DNA of 64,000 nt, from contig NZ_CP012697.1 of NCBI RefSeq assembly GCF_001314225.1, positions 2,108,001-2,172,000 of the forward strand, written 5' to 3'. The position numbers and the translations under genes were made by a program. Below are positions 53,621 to 61,782 of this stretch, one piece after another (within the stretch, counting starts at the first letter, position 1; every line of letters starts with the position of its first letter). Under the pieces are notes generated by a model. That model saw only the letters and a list, made by a program, of their open reading frames with translations, was not told where the DNA came from and ran no database searches. The stretch is from Microbacterium sp. No. 7. Its GTDB lineage: Bacteria; Actinomycetota; Actinomycetes; Actinomycetales; Microbacteriaceae.

Positions 53621-54291
53621 GGACGTGTCCTTCTCTCGGCGTGGACGCGGCCGAGGTCGGCCGGGGTGCGGCCCTCCAGCGTCGGCCACAGGGTGTCGGC
53701 GCCGGCGTCGTCGAGCGGGACCATGAGCGGCACGCCCACCGTGACCACTCCGGCGGCGACGGCGGCGCGCACGCCCGTGGGCGAGTCCTCGATCGCGACG
53801 GCGGCGGCGGGATCGATGCCCAGGGCCGCGCACGCCTGCAGGTACGGGTCGGGATACGGCTTGGGCCGGGTCGCGTCGTCGCCGGCGACGATGACGTCGA
53901 AGCTGCCGTCCGGCAGCCTCTCCACCATCGCCTCCGCCATGCTGCGCAGCGACATCGTGACGAGCGCCGTCCGCACGCCCGCCTCGCGCAGCGCGGCGAG
54001 CAGCTCGCGCGCCCCCGGGCGGAAGTGCACGCCGCCGTCGCGGAGCGCCGTCGTGACCTCGTCCGTCAGATGCTGAACGATCGCGTCGCGGTCCATCTCG
54101 ACGCCCACCCTCTGCAGGATGGCGGCCGCGTCGTCGAGCCCCAGCCCGACCATGCCCAGGGCCTGCTCGTGCGTCCACCGCCCGCCGTGACGGGCGACGA
54201 GGGCGACCTCGGCGGCCATCCACAGCGGCTCGGTGTCGACGACGGTCCCGTCCATGTCCCAGAGAACGGCGGCAGGCAGCGCGGATGTCAC
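53617..54291 (-). CDS. HAD-superfamily phosphatase, 224 aa
   Basis: A beta-phosphoglucomutase/phosphoglycolate-phosphatase type HAD protein. Motif I VLWDMDGTVVDTE (nucleophile Asp12 and Asp14), motif II VTMSLRS region, Lys and motif III-IV in RPKPYPDPYLQ and AIEDSPTGVRAAVAAG. A C1 helical cap lies between residues 18 and 85. The substrate cannot be told from sequence. GTG 54291 is leaderless (TACGAT-N6-GTG on the minus strand). Confidence 0.88.
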   Translation of the reverse strand: MTSALPAAVLWDMDGTVVDTEPLWMAAEVALVARHGGRWTHEQALGMVGLGLDDAAAILQRVGVEMDRDAIVQHLTDEVTTALRDGGVHFRPGARELLAALREAGVRTALVTMSLRSMAEAMVERLPDGSFDVIVAGDDATRPKPYPDPYLQACAALGIDPAAAVAIEDSPTGVRAAVAAGVVTVGVPLMVPLDDAGADTLWPTLEGRTPADLGRVHAERRTRP

Positions 54292-54297
54292 CGGTCC

Positions 54298-54303
54298 ATC
54301 GTA
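54298..54303 (-). promoter_or_regulatory. -10 element of a leaderless HAD/trmI promoter
   Basis: TACGAT (54303-54298, minus) ends six bases before GTG 54291. Confidence 0.5.
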
Positions 54304-54344
54304 GCCAGCGCGCGATGTCCGGCCTGCGCGCACCCGGCGGCGCG

Positions 54345-54393
54345 TATCGTGGATGCCGATGAGGGGAGTTCTGTGAGCGGGAGTTCTGTGAGC
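54345..54393 (+). promoter_or_regulatory. PAC2 promoter and duplicated start region
   Basis: TATCGT (54345-54350) is a likely -10. It is followed by a perfect 15-bp tandem duplication (gggagttctgtgagc at 54364-54378 and 54379-54393), each copy with its own GGGAG ribosome site and in-frame GTG (54373, 54388). Confidence 0.6.
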
Positions 54394-55275
54394 GGACTGG
54401 GCGAGCGCGTCCTGGTGGTCGCGTTCGACGGCTGGAACGACGCGGGTGACGCGGCATCGTCGGCGACGGCCCACCTGCGCCGGATGGCGGAGTACGAGCC
54501 GATCTTCTCGGCCGATCCGGAGCCGTACTTCGACTACCAGTACACGCGGCCGCAGCTCCGGGTCGGCGACGACGGCGTGCGTCGCATCGCCTGGCCGGAG
54601 ATCACGGTGTGGCGTCCGCGGAAGACCGACGGGCCGGTGTCGTTCTGGCTGCTCACGGGCGTCGAGCCCGCGCGGGCCTGGCAGCACCTGACCGCCGATC
54701 TCATCGACGTCGCGCTCGGCGAGGACATCACGGGCATGGTGACGCTGGGCTCGATGATGTCCGACGTGCCGCACACGCGCCCCATCACGATCTACTCGGG
54801 CAGCGACAACGACACGCTGCGCGCGGCGCTCGGCCTCGAGCGGCCCACGTACGAGGGCCCCGTCGGCATCCTCAGCGTCCTCGAGGAGGCCGCCGAAGAG
54901 GCGGGCATCCCCTCCGCCTCGCTCTGGGCGAGCGTGCCGCACTACATCGGCGGGCACACGCCGTCGCCGAAGGCGACGCTCGCGCTCCTCGACCGGCTGG
55001 CCGAGCTGGCCCGCTCCGACATCGCCCGCGGCGACCTCCCCGCCGAGGCTCTCGCCTGGGAGGCGTCGATCGACGCGGCCGCGGCCGACGACGAGGACAT
55101 GACGGAGTACATCCGGCAGCTGGAGCGCACCCGCGACACCTGGGACTCGCCCGAGGCCTCGGGCGACGCGATCGCGCAGGAGTTCGAGCGCTACCTCCGT
55201 CGTCGCGGCGACGGGCCGGGCGAGCGGGGCCCCGGCGACAAGGGCCCGTCCGGCTGGGACGGGCCGCGGCGCTAG
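54373..55275 (+). CDS. PAC2-family protein, 300 aa
   Basis: PAC2 proteins are related to a proteasome-assembly chaperone fold and are widespread in Actinobacteria next to trmI; their function is unclear. Visible: VLVVAFDGWNDAGDAAS (start of the domain), FDYQYTRPQLRVGDDG, GVEPARAWQHLT, VTLGSMMSDVPHTRPI, VPHYIGGHTPSPKATLALL, and a charged tail. Two starts, GTG 54373 and GTG 54388, carry duplicated ribosome sites; the second gives the shorter, more usual N-terminus. Its TAG stop shares a CTAG palindrome with the uppP stop on the other strand. Confidence 0.85.
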   Translation: MSGSSVSGLGERVLVVAFDGWNDAGDAASSATAHLRRMAEYEPIFSADPEPYFDYQYTRPQLRVGDDGVRRIAWPEITVWRPRKTDGPVSFWLLTGVEPARAWQHLTADLIDVALGEDITGMVTLGSMMSDVPHTRPITIYSGSDNDTLRAALGLERPTYEGPVGILSVLEEAAEEAGIPSASLWASVPHYIGGHTPSPKATLALLDRLAELARSDIARGDLPAEALAWEASIDAAAADDEDMTEYIRQLERTRDTWDSPEASGDAIAQEFERYLRRRGDGPGERGPGDKGPSGWDGPRR

Positions 55276-56105
55276 AACGCCTGCAGCACGCCCGTGGCGA
55301 GCAGCACCATCAGCAGCACGCCGAGGGCGAGGCGGTAGATCACGAACGGCAGGAAGCTGCCGCGCTTCAGGTAGCGCATGAGGTAGGCGATCACCGCCCA
55401 GCCGACGCCGAACGCGACGATCGTCGCGGCGGCCGTCTCGAAGAGCGTGAACACCGCGGCGCCCGGCTCCCGGATCGCCTGCAGCAGCTCGTACAGGCCG
55501 CTGCCGAACACGGCGGGGACGGCGAGCAGGAAGGCGACCTCGGCCGCCGCGGGACGGGTGTAGCCGAGGGCGAGGCCCATCGTCGTCGTGGCGCCCGAGC
55601 GCGAGACCCCGGGGACCAGCGCGAGCGACTGCGCGACGCCGAGCGCGAGGCCGTGCGAGTAGGTGAGGTCCTTCTCGGTGCGCGTGCGGCGTCCGAACGC
55701 GTCGGCGGCCCACAGCAGCAGGCCGAACACGATCAGCACCGTCGCGACGAGCCAGAGATTGCGGAACGTGTCGCGGATGACGTCCTGGAAGAGGAAGCCG
55801 AGCACGCCGATCGGCAGCGTGCCGATGATCACGATCCAGCCCATGCGCACGTCGGGGTCGTTCTTCGGCACGCCCCCCGTGAACGAGCGGAACCAGCGGC
55901 CGATGATGCGCGTGATGCGCCCCCAGAAGTAGACGAGCACGGCCAGCTCGGTGCCGATCTGCGTGATCGCGGTGAACGTGGCGCCCGGGTCCTGCGCCGA
56001 GGGGAGGAACTCGCCGATGATGCGGAGGTGCGCGCTGGAGGAGATGGGCAGGAACTCCGTGAGTCCCTGCACGAGCCCCAGGATGATCGCCTCGATGAGC
56101 TGCAT
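55272..56105 (-). CDS. uppP: Undecaprenyl-diphosphatase (UppP/BacA), 277 aa
   Basis: UppP dephosphorylates undecaprenyl pyrophosphate, recycling the lipid carrier of cell-wall synthesis; it can confer bacitracin tolerance. Eight membrane helices are present, with the family motifs GLVQGLTEFLPISSSAHLRI (E and S/H catalytic residues, residues 10-30) and ALVPGVSRSGATTTMGL (PGxSRSG). It starts nine bases after the M20 peptidase stop. Confidence 0.96.
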   Translation of the reverse strand: MQLIEAIILGLVQGLTEFLPISSSAHLRIIGEFLPSAQDPGATFTAITQIGTELAVLVYFWGRITRIIGRWFRSFTGGVPKNDPDVRMGWIVIIGTLPIGVLGFLFQDVIRDTFRNLWLVATVLIVFGLLLWAADAFGRRTRTEKDLTYSHGLALGVAQSLALVPGVSRSGATTTMGLALGYTRPAAAEVAFLLAVPAVFGSGLYELLQAIREPGAAVFTLFETAAATIVAFGVGWAVIAYLMRYLKRGSFLPFVIYRLALGVLLMVLLATGVLQAF

Positions 56106-56114
56106 GGGTGTCCT

Positions 56115-57413
56115 TCAGTAGGTACGGATCAGATCGGTCAGCACCCGCTGACCGAACACGAGCGCATCGATCGGCACGCGTTCGTCGACACCGTGGAACA
56201 TCCCGGTGAAGTCCAGGTCGGCGGGCAGTCGCAACGGTGCGAATCCGTACCCGGCGATGCCGAGGTCGGCCAGCGCCTTGTTGTCGGTGCCGCCGCCCAT
56301 GAGGTACGGGATGACCGGGATGCCTGGGTCGTGGCGCCCGAGGGCCCCTACCATGGCCTCCACGAGGTCACCTCTGAAGGGTACCTCCAGACCCCGCGCC
56401 TGCTGAACGATCTCGATGTCGATGTCGTCGCCCACGATCCGCTGCACCTCGGCGAGCACGCGCTGCTCCTGCCCCGGAAGGGTGCGGATGTCGACGGCCG
56501 CGAGCGCCGCGTCCGGGATCACGTTGTGCTTGTACCCCGCGGTCAGCCCCGTCGGGTTGGCCGTCGTGCGCAGCGTCGACCGCACGAACGCCGCCGTCGG
56601 CCCGGTCGTCGCGGCGACCGCGTCGGGGTCGCCGGCGTCGACGCCGGAGAGCTCCGCGAGGCCCTCGATCGTGAGCGCGGTCGTGTCGACGAGCTCGATC
56701 GGCCATTCCGTGCGCCCCAGCGTCGCGACGGCCTCCGCGAGCCGCGTCACCGCGTTGTCGGGGTGCACGCCGCTGCCGTGCCCGGCGCGGCCCCGGGCGT
56801 GCAGGCGCACCCAGACGAGCGCCTTCTCCCCCACCTGCAGCAGGTAGGCGCGGCGGCCGGACACCGAGATCGAGTAGCCGCCGACCTCGCTGATCGCCTC
56901 GCCCGCTCCGGCGAACCACTCCGGGCGATCGCGCACGACCAGCATCGAGCCCTCTGCGCCGCCGTTCTCCTCGTCGGCGAAGAACGTCACGACGATGTCG
57001 CGTGCGGGCTGCTCGCCGGCGCGCAGGATGTCGGCCACCGACGTGAGGATCATGGCATCCATGTCCTTCATGTCGACGGCGCCGCGGCCCCAGAGCATGC
57101 CGTCCCGCACGACGCCCTCGAACGGGTCGACGCTCCACTGCTCCGCGATCGCGGGGACGACGTCGAGGTGGCCGTGCAGCACGAGCGCAGGCTTCGAGCG
57201 GTCCCGACCCGGGATGCGCGCCGACACGTTCGTGCGCCGCGGGATCGGCTCGTAGTAGTCGGGGGTCAGCCCGAGGCCCTCCAGATAGGCGCCCACGAAC
57301 TCCGCGGCCTCGCGCTCGCCGCGGGCGCGCCCCTCGCCCCAGTTGGTCGTGTCGATGCGGATCAGGTCGCGCGCGATGCGCGCGACCTCGGGAAGGTCGT
57401 CGTGCGAAGACAT
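56115..57413 (-). CDS. M20-family metallopeptidase/deacylase, 432 aa
   Basis: A dizinc hydrolase of the carboxypeptidase G2/DapE group. Metal ligands: LVLHGHLDVVPA (His, Asp), GRGAVDMKDMDAM (Asp), FFADEENGGAEGS (Glu pair) and C-terminal LMGGGTDNKAL. A dimerisation domain (about residues 190-310) contains the RAGHGSG motif. It probably hydrolyses a dipeptide or N-acyl amino acid in the cytosol. I chose ATG 57413, seven bases after TAGCGT on the minus strand; GTG 57422 would add three residues. Confidence 0.88.
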   Translation of the reverse strand: MSSHDDLPEVARIARDLIRIDTTNWGEGRARGEREAAEFVGAYLEGLGLTPDYYEPIPRRTNVSARIPGRDRSKPALVLHGHLDVVPAIAEQWSVDPFEGVVRDGMLWGRGAVDMKDMDAMILTSVADILRAGEQPARDIVVTFFADEENGGAEGSMLVVRDRPEWFAGAGEAISEVGGYSISVSGRRAYLLQVGEKALVWVRLHARGRAGHGSGVHPDNAVTRLAEAVATLGRTEWPIELVDTTALTIEGLAELSGVDAGDPDAVAATTGPTAAFVRSTLRTTANPTGLTAGYKHNVIPDAALAAVDIRTLPGQEQRVLAEVQRIVGDDIDIEIVQQARGLEVPFRGDLVEAMVGALGRHDPGIPVIPYLMGGGTDNKALADLGIAGYGFAPLRLPADLDFTGMFHGVDERVPIDALVFGQRVLTDLIRTY

Positions 57414-57420
57414 GGGTGTC

Positions 57421-57426
57421 ACGCTA
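57421..57426 (-). promoter_or_regulatory. -10 element of a leaderless M20/uppP promoter
   Basis: TAGCGT (minus) ends seven bases before ATG 57413. Confidence 0.5.
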
Positions 57427-57439
57427 CCGCGGTCGCCGG

Positions 57440-57469
57440 TTACTCATTGCCCCGCAGACGTGGTAATGT
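57440..57469 (+). promoter_or_regulatory. Promoter of tRNA-Leu(GAG)
   Basis: TTACTC (57440-57445), an 18-base spacer, TAATGT (57464-57469). The tRNA starts 33 bases downstream. Confidence 0.45.
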
Positions 57470-57502
57470 CATTCCTCGTTGCGCAAGCATCGAAACCACC
57501 TC

Positions 57503-57587
57503 GCGCGGGTGGCGGAATAGGTAGACGCGCTAGCTTGAGGTGCTAGTGCCCGTATAGGGCGTGGGGGTTCAAGTCCCCCCTCGCGCA
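57503..57587 (+). tRNA. tRNA-Leu, anticodon GAG; integration site of the island
   Basis: Acceptor stem GCGCGGG / CTCGCGC (one G-T pair), discriminator A at 57587, no encoded CCA. The anticodon stem CTAGC/GCTAG closes TTGAGGT, giving GAG (decodes CUC). A long variable arm and GGTTCAAGTCC T-loop identify a class II leucine tRNA. The integrase gene begins right after its 3' end, so the 3' end is the probable att core. The second att copy is outside the window. Confidence 0.95.
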
Positions 57588-57593
57588 CGAATG

Positions 57594-57644
57594 GAAAATG
57601 GCCTCTGACCTGGGGTTTTGATAACCGGGCCGGGGGTCATTTTC
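57594..57644. other. Inverted repeat between tRNA and integrase
   Basis: GAAAATG (57594-57600) pairs with CATTTTC (57638-57644), and TGACC (57606-57610) pairs with GGTCA (57635-57639), overlapping by two bases. It could be a terminator for the integrase (minus) or the tRNA, or an integrase arm site. Confidence 0.45.
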
Positions 57645-57666
57645 ATGCCATGTGCTGAAATATGTG

Positions 57667-58935
57667 CTAAGCGTTCCCGAGGTGCTGTGCGAAGCGGTCG
57701 GCTGCGGCTTTCTGCATCGTCGGGGTGACATGGCTGTAGATGTTCATCGTGGTGGTGATGGTGGAGTGCCCGAGGCGCTCCTGCACCACCTTGGGATGCT
57801 CGCCCAGCTCCAGCAGGAGCGTGGCGTGCGTATGGCGAAGCCCCTTGATCGTGACCCGCGGGAGGCTCGGGTGCTGCTTGCTCAGCCACTTCATGCGGCG
57901 ATCCCAGCGGCTCGTCATCGCGTCGGGTGAGCGCAGCTTCCCGTCATCGTCACCGAAGACATAGGCGTCGGCTTTCGCCAGCTCGAACGACACCTCGGCG
58001 CGTGCGACCTTGTACGAGGCGAGCACCTTAAGGGTCGCGGCGTCCACGTCGATCACGCGGGCGTTGCCCGTCTTCGTGGTCTTCGTCTCCGTCCAGTCCT
58101 CGGTGTTGACCGCGCGACGGATGCTGACACGACCTGTTCTGGTGTTGATGTCGTTCCACTTCAGCGCGAGGGCTTCGCTGCGTCGCATACCGGTGTAGGC
58201 GATGAGCCGCCACAGCGGGAACATCTCGTCTTGCCGGTCGTCGCGGTTCCAGGTGAGGAACGTGTGCAACTGCTCGCCTGTCCAGGTGACGATCTCGGGC
58301 TTCTGCGCCCGCACCTCGCTCGATTTCGGCGCGTTGACGGTGCGGCGCTTCTTCGACGGGTTCACCGAGATCAGCCCGTCGTCGATCGCGGCATCGAGGA
58401 TCGCTCCGAGCACGACATGCACCTTGTGGACGCTGTTGGCTGAGAGGGGCTTGCCCTTGCCATGCTCGTCCTTGCGGCCGTGCTTCTCCAGCTCTCGGTA
58501 GTGGGAGCCGATGCGGGTTGCGGTGAGCTTGTCGAGCTTGATCTTGCCGAGATCGGGGGTGATGTGGTTGCGGATGATCTTCCGGTACCCCTTGATCGTG
58601 GAGTCCGCCAACCGGAGGCTGTCGGCCCAGTGATCGGCGTAGACGGCGAGGGTGGGCACCTTGCCGAGGAACTTCTCGTTCTTCGCTTTCTTCTTCAATG
58701 CCTCGGTGAGGGCGGCCTGGGCTTCTTCGAGGTCGGTGAACCCGCCACGGGTGACTCGCTTCTCGCCCAGCTCGGGCTTCTCGGGGTCGATGAGCACATA
58801 GATCTGGAACTTCCACCGCTTGCCCTTGCGGGTCTGGTAGTCGCCCAGCGATCCCTGATGCCGCGACCTGGAACGCCGCTGCTTTTTCTCACCCCCGCCG
58901 CGCTCATCGGCACCGGATGGGGTCTTAATGGTCAT
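57667..58935 (-). CDS. int: Tyrosine-family site-specific integrase, 422 aa
   Basis: It would insert and excise the island at the tRNA. N-terminal arm-binding region (SLGDYQTRKGKRWKFQIYV, residues 28-46), SAM-like core-binding domain (VPTLAVYADHWADSLRLADSTIKGYRKII), then the catalytic domain: Arg in YTGMRRSEALALKW, Lys in the beta-hairpin, box II GLRHTHATLLLELGEHPKVVQERLGHS and nucleophile Tyr in MNIYSHV. The box II HxxR histidine is Lys here (IKGLRHTHA). ATG 58935 overlaps the XRE stop, so both share a transcript. Confidence 0.93.
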   Translation of the reverse strand: MTIKTPSGADERGGGEKKQRRSRSRHQGSLGDYQTRKGKRWKFQIYVLIDPEKPELGEKRVTRGGFTDLEEAQAALTEALKKKAKNEKFLGKVPTLAVYADHWADSLRLADSTIKGYRKIIRNHITPDLGKIKLDKLTATRIGSHYRELEKHGRKDEHGKGKPLSANSVHKVHVVLGAILDAAIDDGLISVNPSKKRRTVNAPKSSEVRAQKPEIVTWTGEQLHTFLTWNRDDRQDEMFPLWRLIAYTGMRRSEALALKWNDINTRTGRVSIRRAVNTEDWTETKTTKTGNARVIDVDAATLKVLASYKVARAEVSFELAKADAYVFGDDDGKLRSPDAMTSRWDRRMKWLSKQHPSLPRVTIKGLRHTHATLLLELGEHPKVVQERLGHSTITTTMNIYSHVTPTMQKAAADRFAQHLGNA

Positions 58936-59585
58936 GACAGGGTGCTCCTTGCTGTCGTCTGTCCGGGCTGGTGGGTCTGGGCGTAGTTGTCGATGTAGTC
59001 GGCGGCGTTGAACACGCGCCCCTCGGGATCGAGTTGCACGCCGCGTTCCCGGATCGCCCGCGCTCGCGCCCGCGCTGTCTCCAAGCGCTCCTGGTAGGCG
59101 GCAATCGTCTTGGGATGCGCCTGCGGCTTCTCAGGATCGTCCTGACTCGGTGCAGTCATGCCCGCGAGCGTGGTTTCGAGGTAGTGGATGCGGTCGGTGC
59201 AGATGACCCATTCCTGCTGCCAGTAGTTGAACAGGCCCTCGTCGGTGAGCACGAGTTCCCCGCGCATCCACCGGTCGATCTCCTCCGGCTCGTAGTCGTC
59301 GGGTACGCCGGTGAGCGTCGTCGCCTGCCCTGGCGGGGTCAGGAGCGCGGCGGGGCTGGTGCGCAGCAGGTAGGCGATGACGATGAGGTCGTCCACGTCG
59401 ACGCGGCGGTCTCCGGCCTCTAGCTTGCTGATCCCCGACGGGGAGAGTTTCCGCCCGGCCTGTGCCATGCCGTCGGAGAGGGTGCGCAAGTCCATGCCGA
59501 TCGCCTGCCGGGCGGTGCGGATGTTGTTGGCGACGTGCGTGTTCGTGATGCCTGCGGGGTTGCCCCGTACTCGTTCTGTTTCCAT
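58932..59585 (-). CDS. XRE-family regulator of the element, 217 aa
   Basis: A Cro/CI helix-turn-helix lies at residues 18-75: VANNIRTARQAIGMDLRTLSDGMAQAGRKLSPSGISKLEAGDRRVDVDDLIVIAYLL. The remaining ~140 residues are not recognised; they include an acidic stretch and a helical RLETARARARAIRERG. It probably acts as the element's repressor, controlling its own int operon and the divergent xis gene. ATG 59585 follows TAGATT by six bases (leaderless). Confidence 0.82.
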   Translation of the reverse strand: METERVRGNPAGITNTHVANNIRTARQAIGMDLRTLSDGMAQAGRKLSPSGISKLEAGDRRVDVDDLIVIAYLLRTSPAALLTPPGQATTLTGVPDDYEPEEIDRWMRGELVLTDEGLFNYWQQEWVICTDRIHYLETTLAGMTAPSQDDPEKPQAHPKTIAAYQERLETARARARAIRERGVQLDPEGRVFNAADYIDNYAQTHQPGQTTARSTLS

Positions 59586-59591
59586 GTAAGA

Positions 59592-59638
59592 AATCTACAA
59601 CGCGATGCTTGACAGCGCAAGCCCGGTCGTTCTATCTT
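59592..59638. promoter_or_regulatory. Overlapping divergent promoters of int and xis operons
   Basis: Plus strand: TTGACA (59609-59614), 18-base spacer, TATCTT (59633-59638), for the excisionase-like gene. Minus strand: TAGATT (59597-59592) six bases from the XRE ATG, with a TTGCGC 17 bases upstream. The promoters overlap, as in phage-like lysogeny switches. Confidence 0.6.
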
Positions 59639-59679
59639 GGTATGCACCCCGCGCGCGCGTAACTGGAACGGATGGTGTG

Positions 59680-59901
59680 ATGATGCGGCAGAGCACTCTC
59701 GACATGGAAGACTTGCGCAGGCGGCGCAGCCTGGTCATCACCCGGAAAGAAGCCGCCGAAGCCCTCGGGGTCGATCCCCGCACGATCACAACGAGCATCA
59801 ACGAGGGCACGATCCCCTCGGTCAGGCTCGGCCGCCGGGTCGTGATCCCGCGCGAGAAGTTCCTCGCCCTGTTCGCCGATGTCCGCCCCGAGGACGGATG
59901 A
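59680..59901 (+). CDS. Excisionase-like helix-turn-helix protein, 73 aa
   Basis: A MerR/excisionase-type winged helix: LVITRKEAAEALGVDPRTITTSINEGTIPSVRLGRRVVIPREKFLALF covers most of the protein. Such proteins bend DNA to aid excision by the adjacent integrase. Starts at GTG 59677, ATG 59680 or ATG 59683 are all possible; GGAACGGA lies just upstream. Driven by the TTGACA promoter above. Confidence 0.78.
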   Translation: MMRQSTLDMEDLRRRRSLVITRKEAAEALGVDPRTITTSINEGTIPSVRLGRRVVIPREKFLALFADVRPEDG

Positions 59902-59914
59902 GACGTTGCCGGGT

Positions 59915-59929
59915 GTGCCGAATCGGCAC
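59915..59929. other. Small hairpin between xis and the toxin-antitoxin-like pair
   Basis: GTGCCG-AAT-CGGCAC type inverted repeat, 14 bases after the excisionase stop. It may be a terminator; the rest of the 92-bp gap holds the promoter of the next genes. Confidence 0.35.
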
Positions 59930-59960
59930 CACCGCCCTGGGCACGGTCAGTCGACCGCGG

Positions 59961-59990
59961 TAAACTCCTAGTAGATGAGGAACGGAGGAG
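59961..59990 (+). promoter_or_regulatory. Promoter and ribosome site of the toxin-antitoxin-like pair
   Basis: TAAACT (59961-59966) and GGAGGAG (59984-59990), four bases before ATG 59994. Confidence 0.5.
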
Positions 59991-59993
59991 CGC

Positions 59994-60281
59994 ATGAGTG
60001 ACACGATCCTGACCCAGCCGCCGCAGGCGCGGGCGGACTTCGAGCATGTCTCCGACGCGATGGTCTACGACATCGCTCGGCACACCGCTTCGGTGCTCTC
60101 CTCGATCCTCCTCACCCGCAAGAACGACGCCGCCGATGATACTGAGCGCGATCACTGGGCGGCGCGACGCCGCCTGGTCAAGAAGCAGGTCCGGGCACTG
60201 GACGCGGACGACCGGGCCGGGCTCATCGCACAAGACGAAGTGTGGCGGCTGGAAAAGCTCGCCCTCACTGGCACCGAGTGA
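59994..60281 (+). CDS. Small acidic protein, probable antitoxin for the zeta-like toxin, 95 aa
   Basis: I do not recognise a named family. It is a helical, charged protein (FEHVSDAMVYDIARHTASVLSSILL, then RDHWAARRRLVKKQVRALDADDRAGLIAQDEVWRLEKLAL) with no membrane segment. Its size, its position directly before the zeta-like gene, a strong ribosome site and a GTGA overlap with the toxin fit an epsilon-type or unrelated antitoxin. The call rests on context. Confidence 0.55.
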   Translation: MSDTILTQPPQARADFEHVSDAMVYDIARHTASVLSSILLTRKNDAADDTERDHWAARRRLVKKQVRALDADDRAGLIAQDEVWRLEKLALTGTE

Positions 60282-61330
60282 CCGAACCGGTCGGCTCCCA
60301 CGCCTGGCTCGCCCAGGCCTTCGACGCTGACGTTCGCGACGAACTCTTTACCGGGCACGCTCCCGACCAAGCAGCTCCCGTTCTGGTGCTCCTCGGCGGG
60401 CAACCGGCGCCGGGAAAGACACGGGCACAGCGAGTGATCCTCCGCGAGCACGCCGCCGATGATCTGGTCGAGATCACCGGAGATGATCTGCGCGAGTACC
60501 ACCCCGACTATGCGCGCCTGGCCGATCACGCACCATTGGAGATGCCCGCCGCGACCGCCCCCGTCTCGGGCGGCCTCGTCAGCCTGGCCCTGGACCACGC
60601 GCTCGCACATCGGTACTCGGTGCTGTTGGAGGGCACGTTCCGCGACGTGGGCATGGTCACCGCCACCGCGACCCGGTTCGCCGAAGCCGGGTACCGGGTC
60701 GAGGTCGTCGCGGTGGCGACCCCGGCGGCGGTCTCCCGACTGTCGGCGGAGATGCGTTCCCTCGACGCCGGATACCCGGCCGTGGGTCGCTGGACACCGC
60801 CCCAAGCTCACGAAAGCGCGCTGTTGGAGTCGGCGGGCGTTGTGGCCGCGCTCGAAGCGCTCCCGCACGTCCAACGGATGCAGGTGTTCTCCCGCGAACA
60901 GCTCCTGTTCGACAACACGCGCACCGACGCCGGGGACTGGGAACGGCCCGCTGAGGCGGCAGCCGTGCTTCGCCGGGAACAGCACCGCCCATTTAGGGTG
61001 CGCGAGGCGTTTGACTGGTTGCAGGGCTACGCCGCCGTCTTTGCCAAAGCCCAGGCACGCCCCGGCTACCTCGGACGGGAGACCGCTCCGGCCTACATCG
61101 GTCTCCAACGTGACGCGCAGACCATGATTCGCACCCTGAGTCAGACGCCCGGCGCGCCGCTCGGTCAACTGGAACGGGAACAGCGGGCACGGCGGAAGCC
61201 TCTGGAACGGGTGCTACCGACCGGGCTACTGCCGCCCCAAAGACGGCTCGCAGCGCCGCCTGAACTGCCAGACTGGCCGGAACACCCTGGCCCGACCAGC
61301 CGCCGCGAACCGCCGACCCTCGGACGGTAG
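60278..61330 (+). CDS. Zeta-toxin-family kinase, 350 aa
   Basis: Zeta toxins phosphorylate UDP-N-acetylglucosamine and block cell-wall synthesis. Seen: Walker A LLGGQPAPGKTRAQRVIL (residues 32-49), the family motif EITGDDLREYHPDY (catalytic Asp), LEGTFRDVGMVTATATRF (Walker B-like region), and a long C-terminal region. A GTG at 60278 overlaps the upstream stop (GTGA). The frame is open and intact. Confidence 0.8.
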   Translation: MTEPVGSHAWLAQAFDADVRDELFTGHAPDQAAPVLVLLGGQPAPGKTRAQRVILREHAADDLVEITGDDLREYHPDYARLADHAPLEMPAATAPVSGGLVSLALDHALAHRYSVLLEGTFRDVGMVTATATRFAEAGYRVEVVAVATPAAVSRLSAEMRSLDAGYPAVGRWTPPQAHESALLESAGVVAALEALPHVQRMQVFSREQLLFDNTRTDAGDWERPAEAAAVLRREQHRPFRVREAFDWLQGYAAVFAKAQARPGYLGRETAPAYIGLQRDAQTMIRTLSQTPGAPLGQLEREQRARRKPLERVLPTGLLPPQRRLAAPPELPDWPEHPGPTSRREPPTLGR

Positions 61331-61377
61331 GACACCCCATCCGAGAGATGAGCCCTCTGTATAGGCGCGATCTGGTG

Positions 61378-61782
61378 TCAGGTGAGCTCAGAAACGAGGT
61401 CGCGGATGCGGGATGCGATGTCGTCGCGTATAGCACGCACGGCGTCGAGGCCTTGGCCGGCGGGATCGTCGAGCTGCCAGTCCTCGTAGCGTTTGCCGGG
61501 GAAGATCGGGCACGTGTCGCCGCAGCCCATCGTGATGACCACATCGGCGGTCTCCACGGCGTCGATGGTGAGCAGCTTCGGACGCTCGGCCGTGATGTCG
61601 ATGCCGACCTCACGCATCGCCTCCACGACAGCCGGATTGAGGTGATCGGCGGGTTCGGACCCGGCGGAGCGAACCTCGATGCGTCCCGCGGCGATGTGGG
61701 TGAGGAAGGCGGCGGCCATCTGGGAGCGTCCGGCGTTATGGACGCAGACGAACAACACGGACGGTATGGCTTCGGCGGTCAT
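61378..61782 (-). CDS. arsC: Arsenate reductase, LMW-phosphatase type, 134 aa
   Basis: ArsC reduces arsenate to arsenite. Phosphatase P-loop VCVHNAGRSQM (Cys-x5-Arg, residues 12-18) with the paired cysteines in ITMGCGDTCPIFPG (residues 80-90) give the three-cysteine relay of the thioredoxin-coupled S. aureus/B. subtilis type. The substrate-binding Asp is in WQLDDPAGQ. ATG 61782 overlaps the acr3 stop. A weak hairpin (61319-61345) precedes its stop. Confidence 0.93.
   Translation of the reverse strand: MTAEAIPSVLFVCVHNAGRSQMAAAFLTHIAAGRIEVRSAGSEPADHLNPAVVEAMREVGIDITAERPKLLTIDAVETADVVITMGCGDTCPIFPGKRYEDWQLDDPAGQGLDAVRAIRDDIASRIRDLVSELT

Noticed and set aside
57543..57731. 62-codon minus-strand frame over the tRNA-Leu gene
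   Set aside because: It lies antisense to a well-formed tRNA and has no ribosome site or homology that I recognise.
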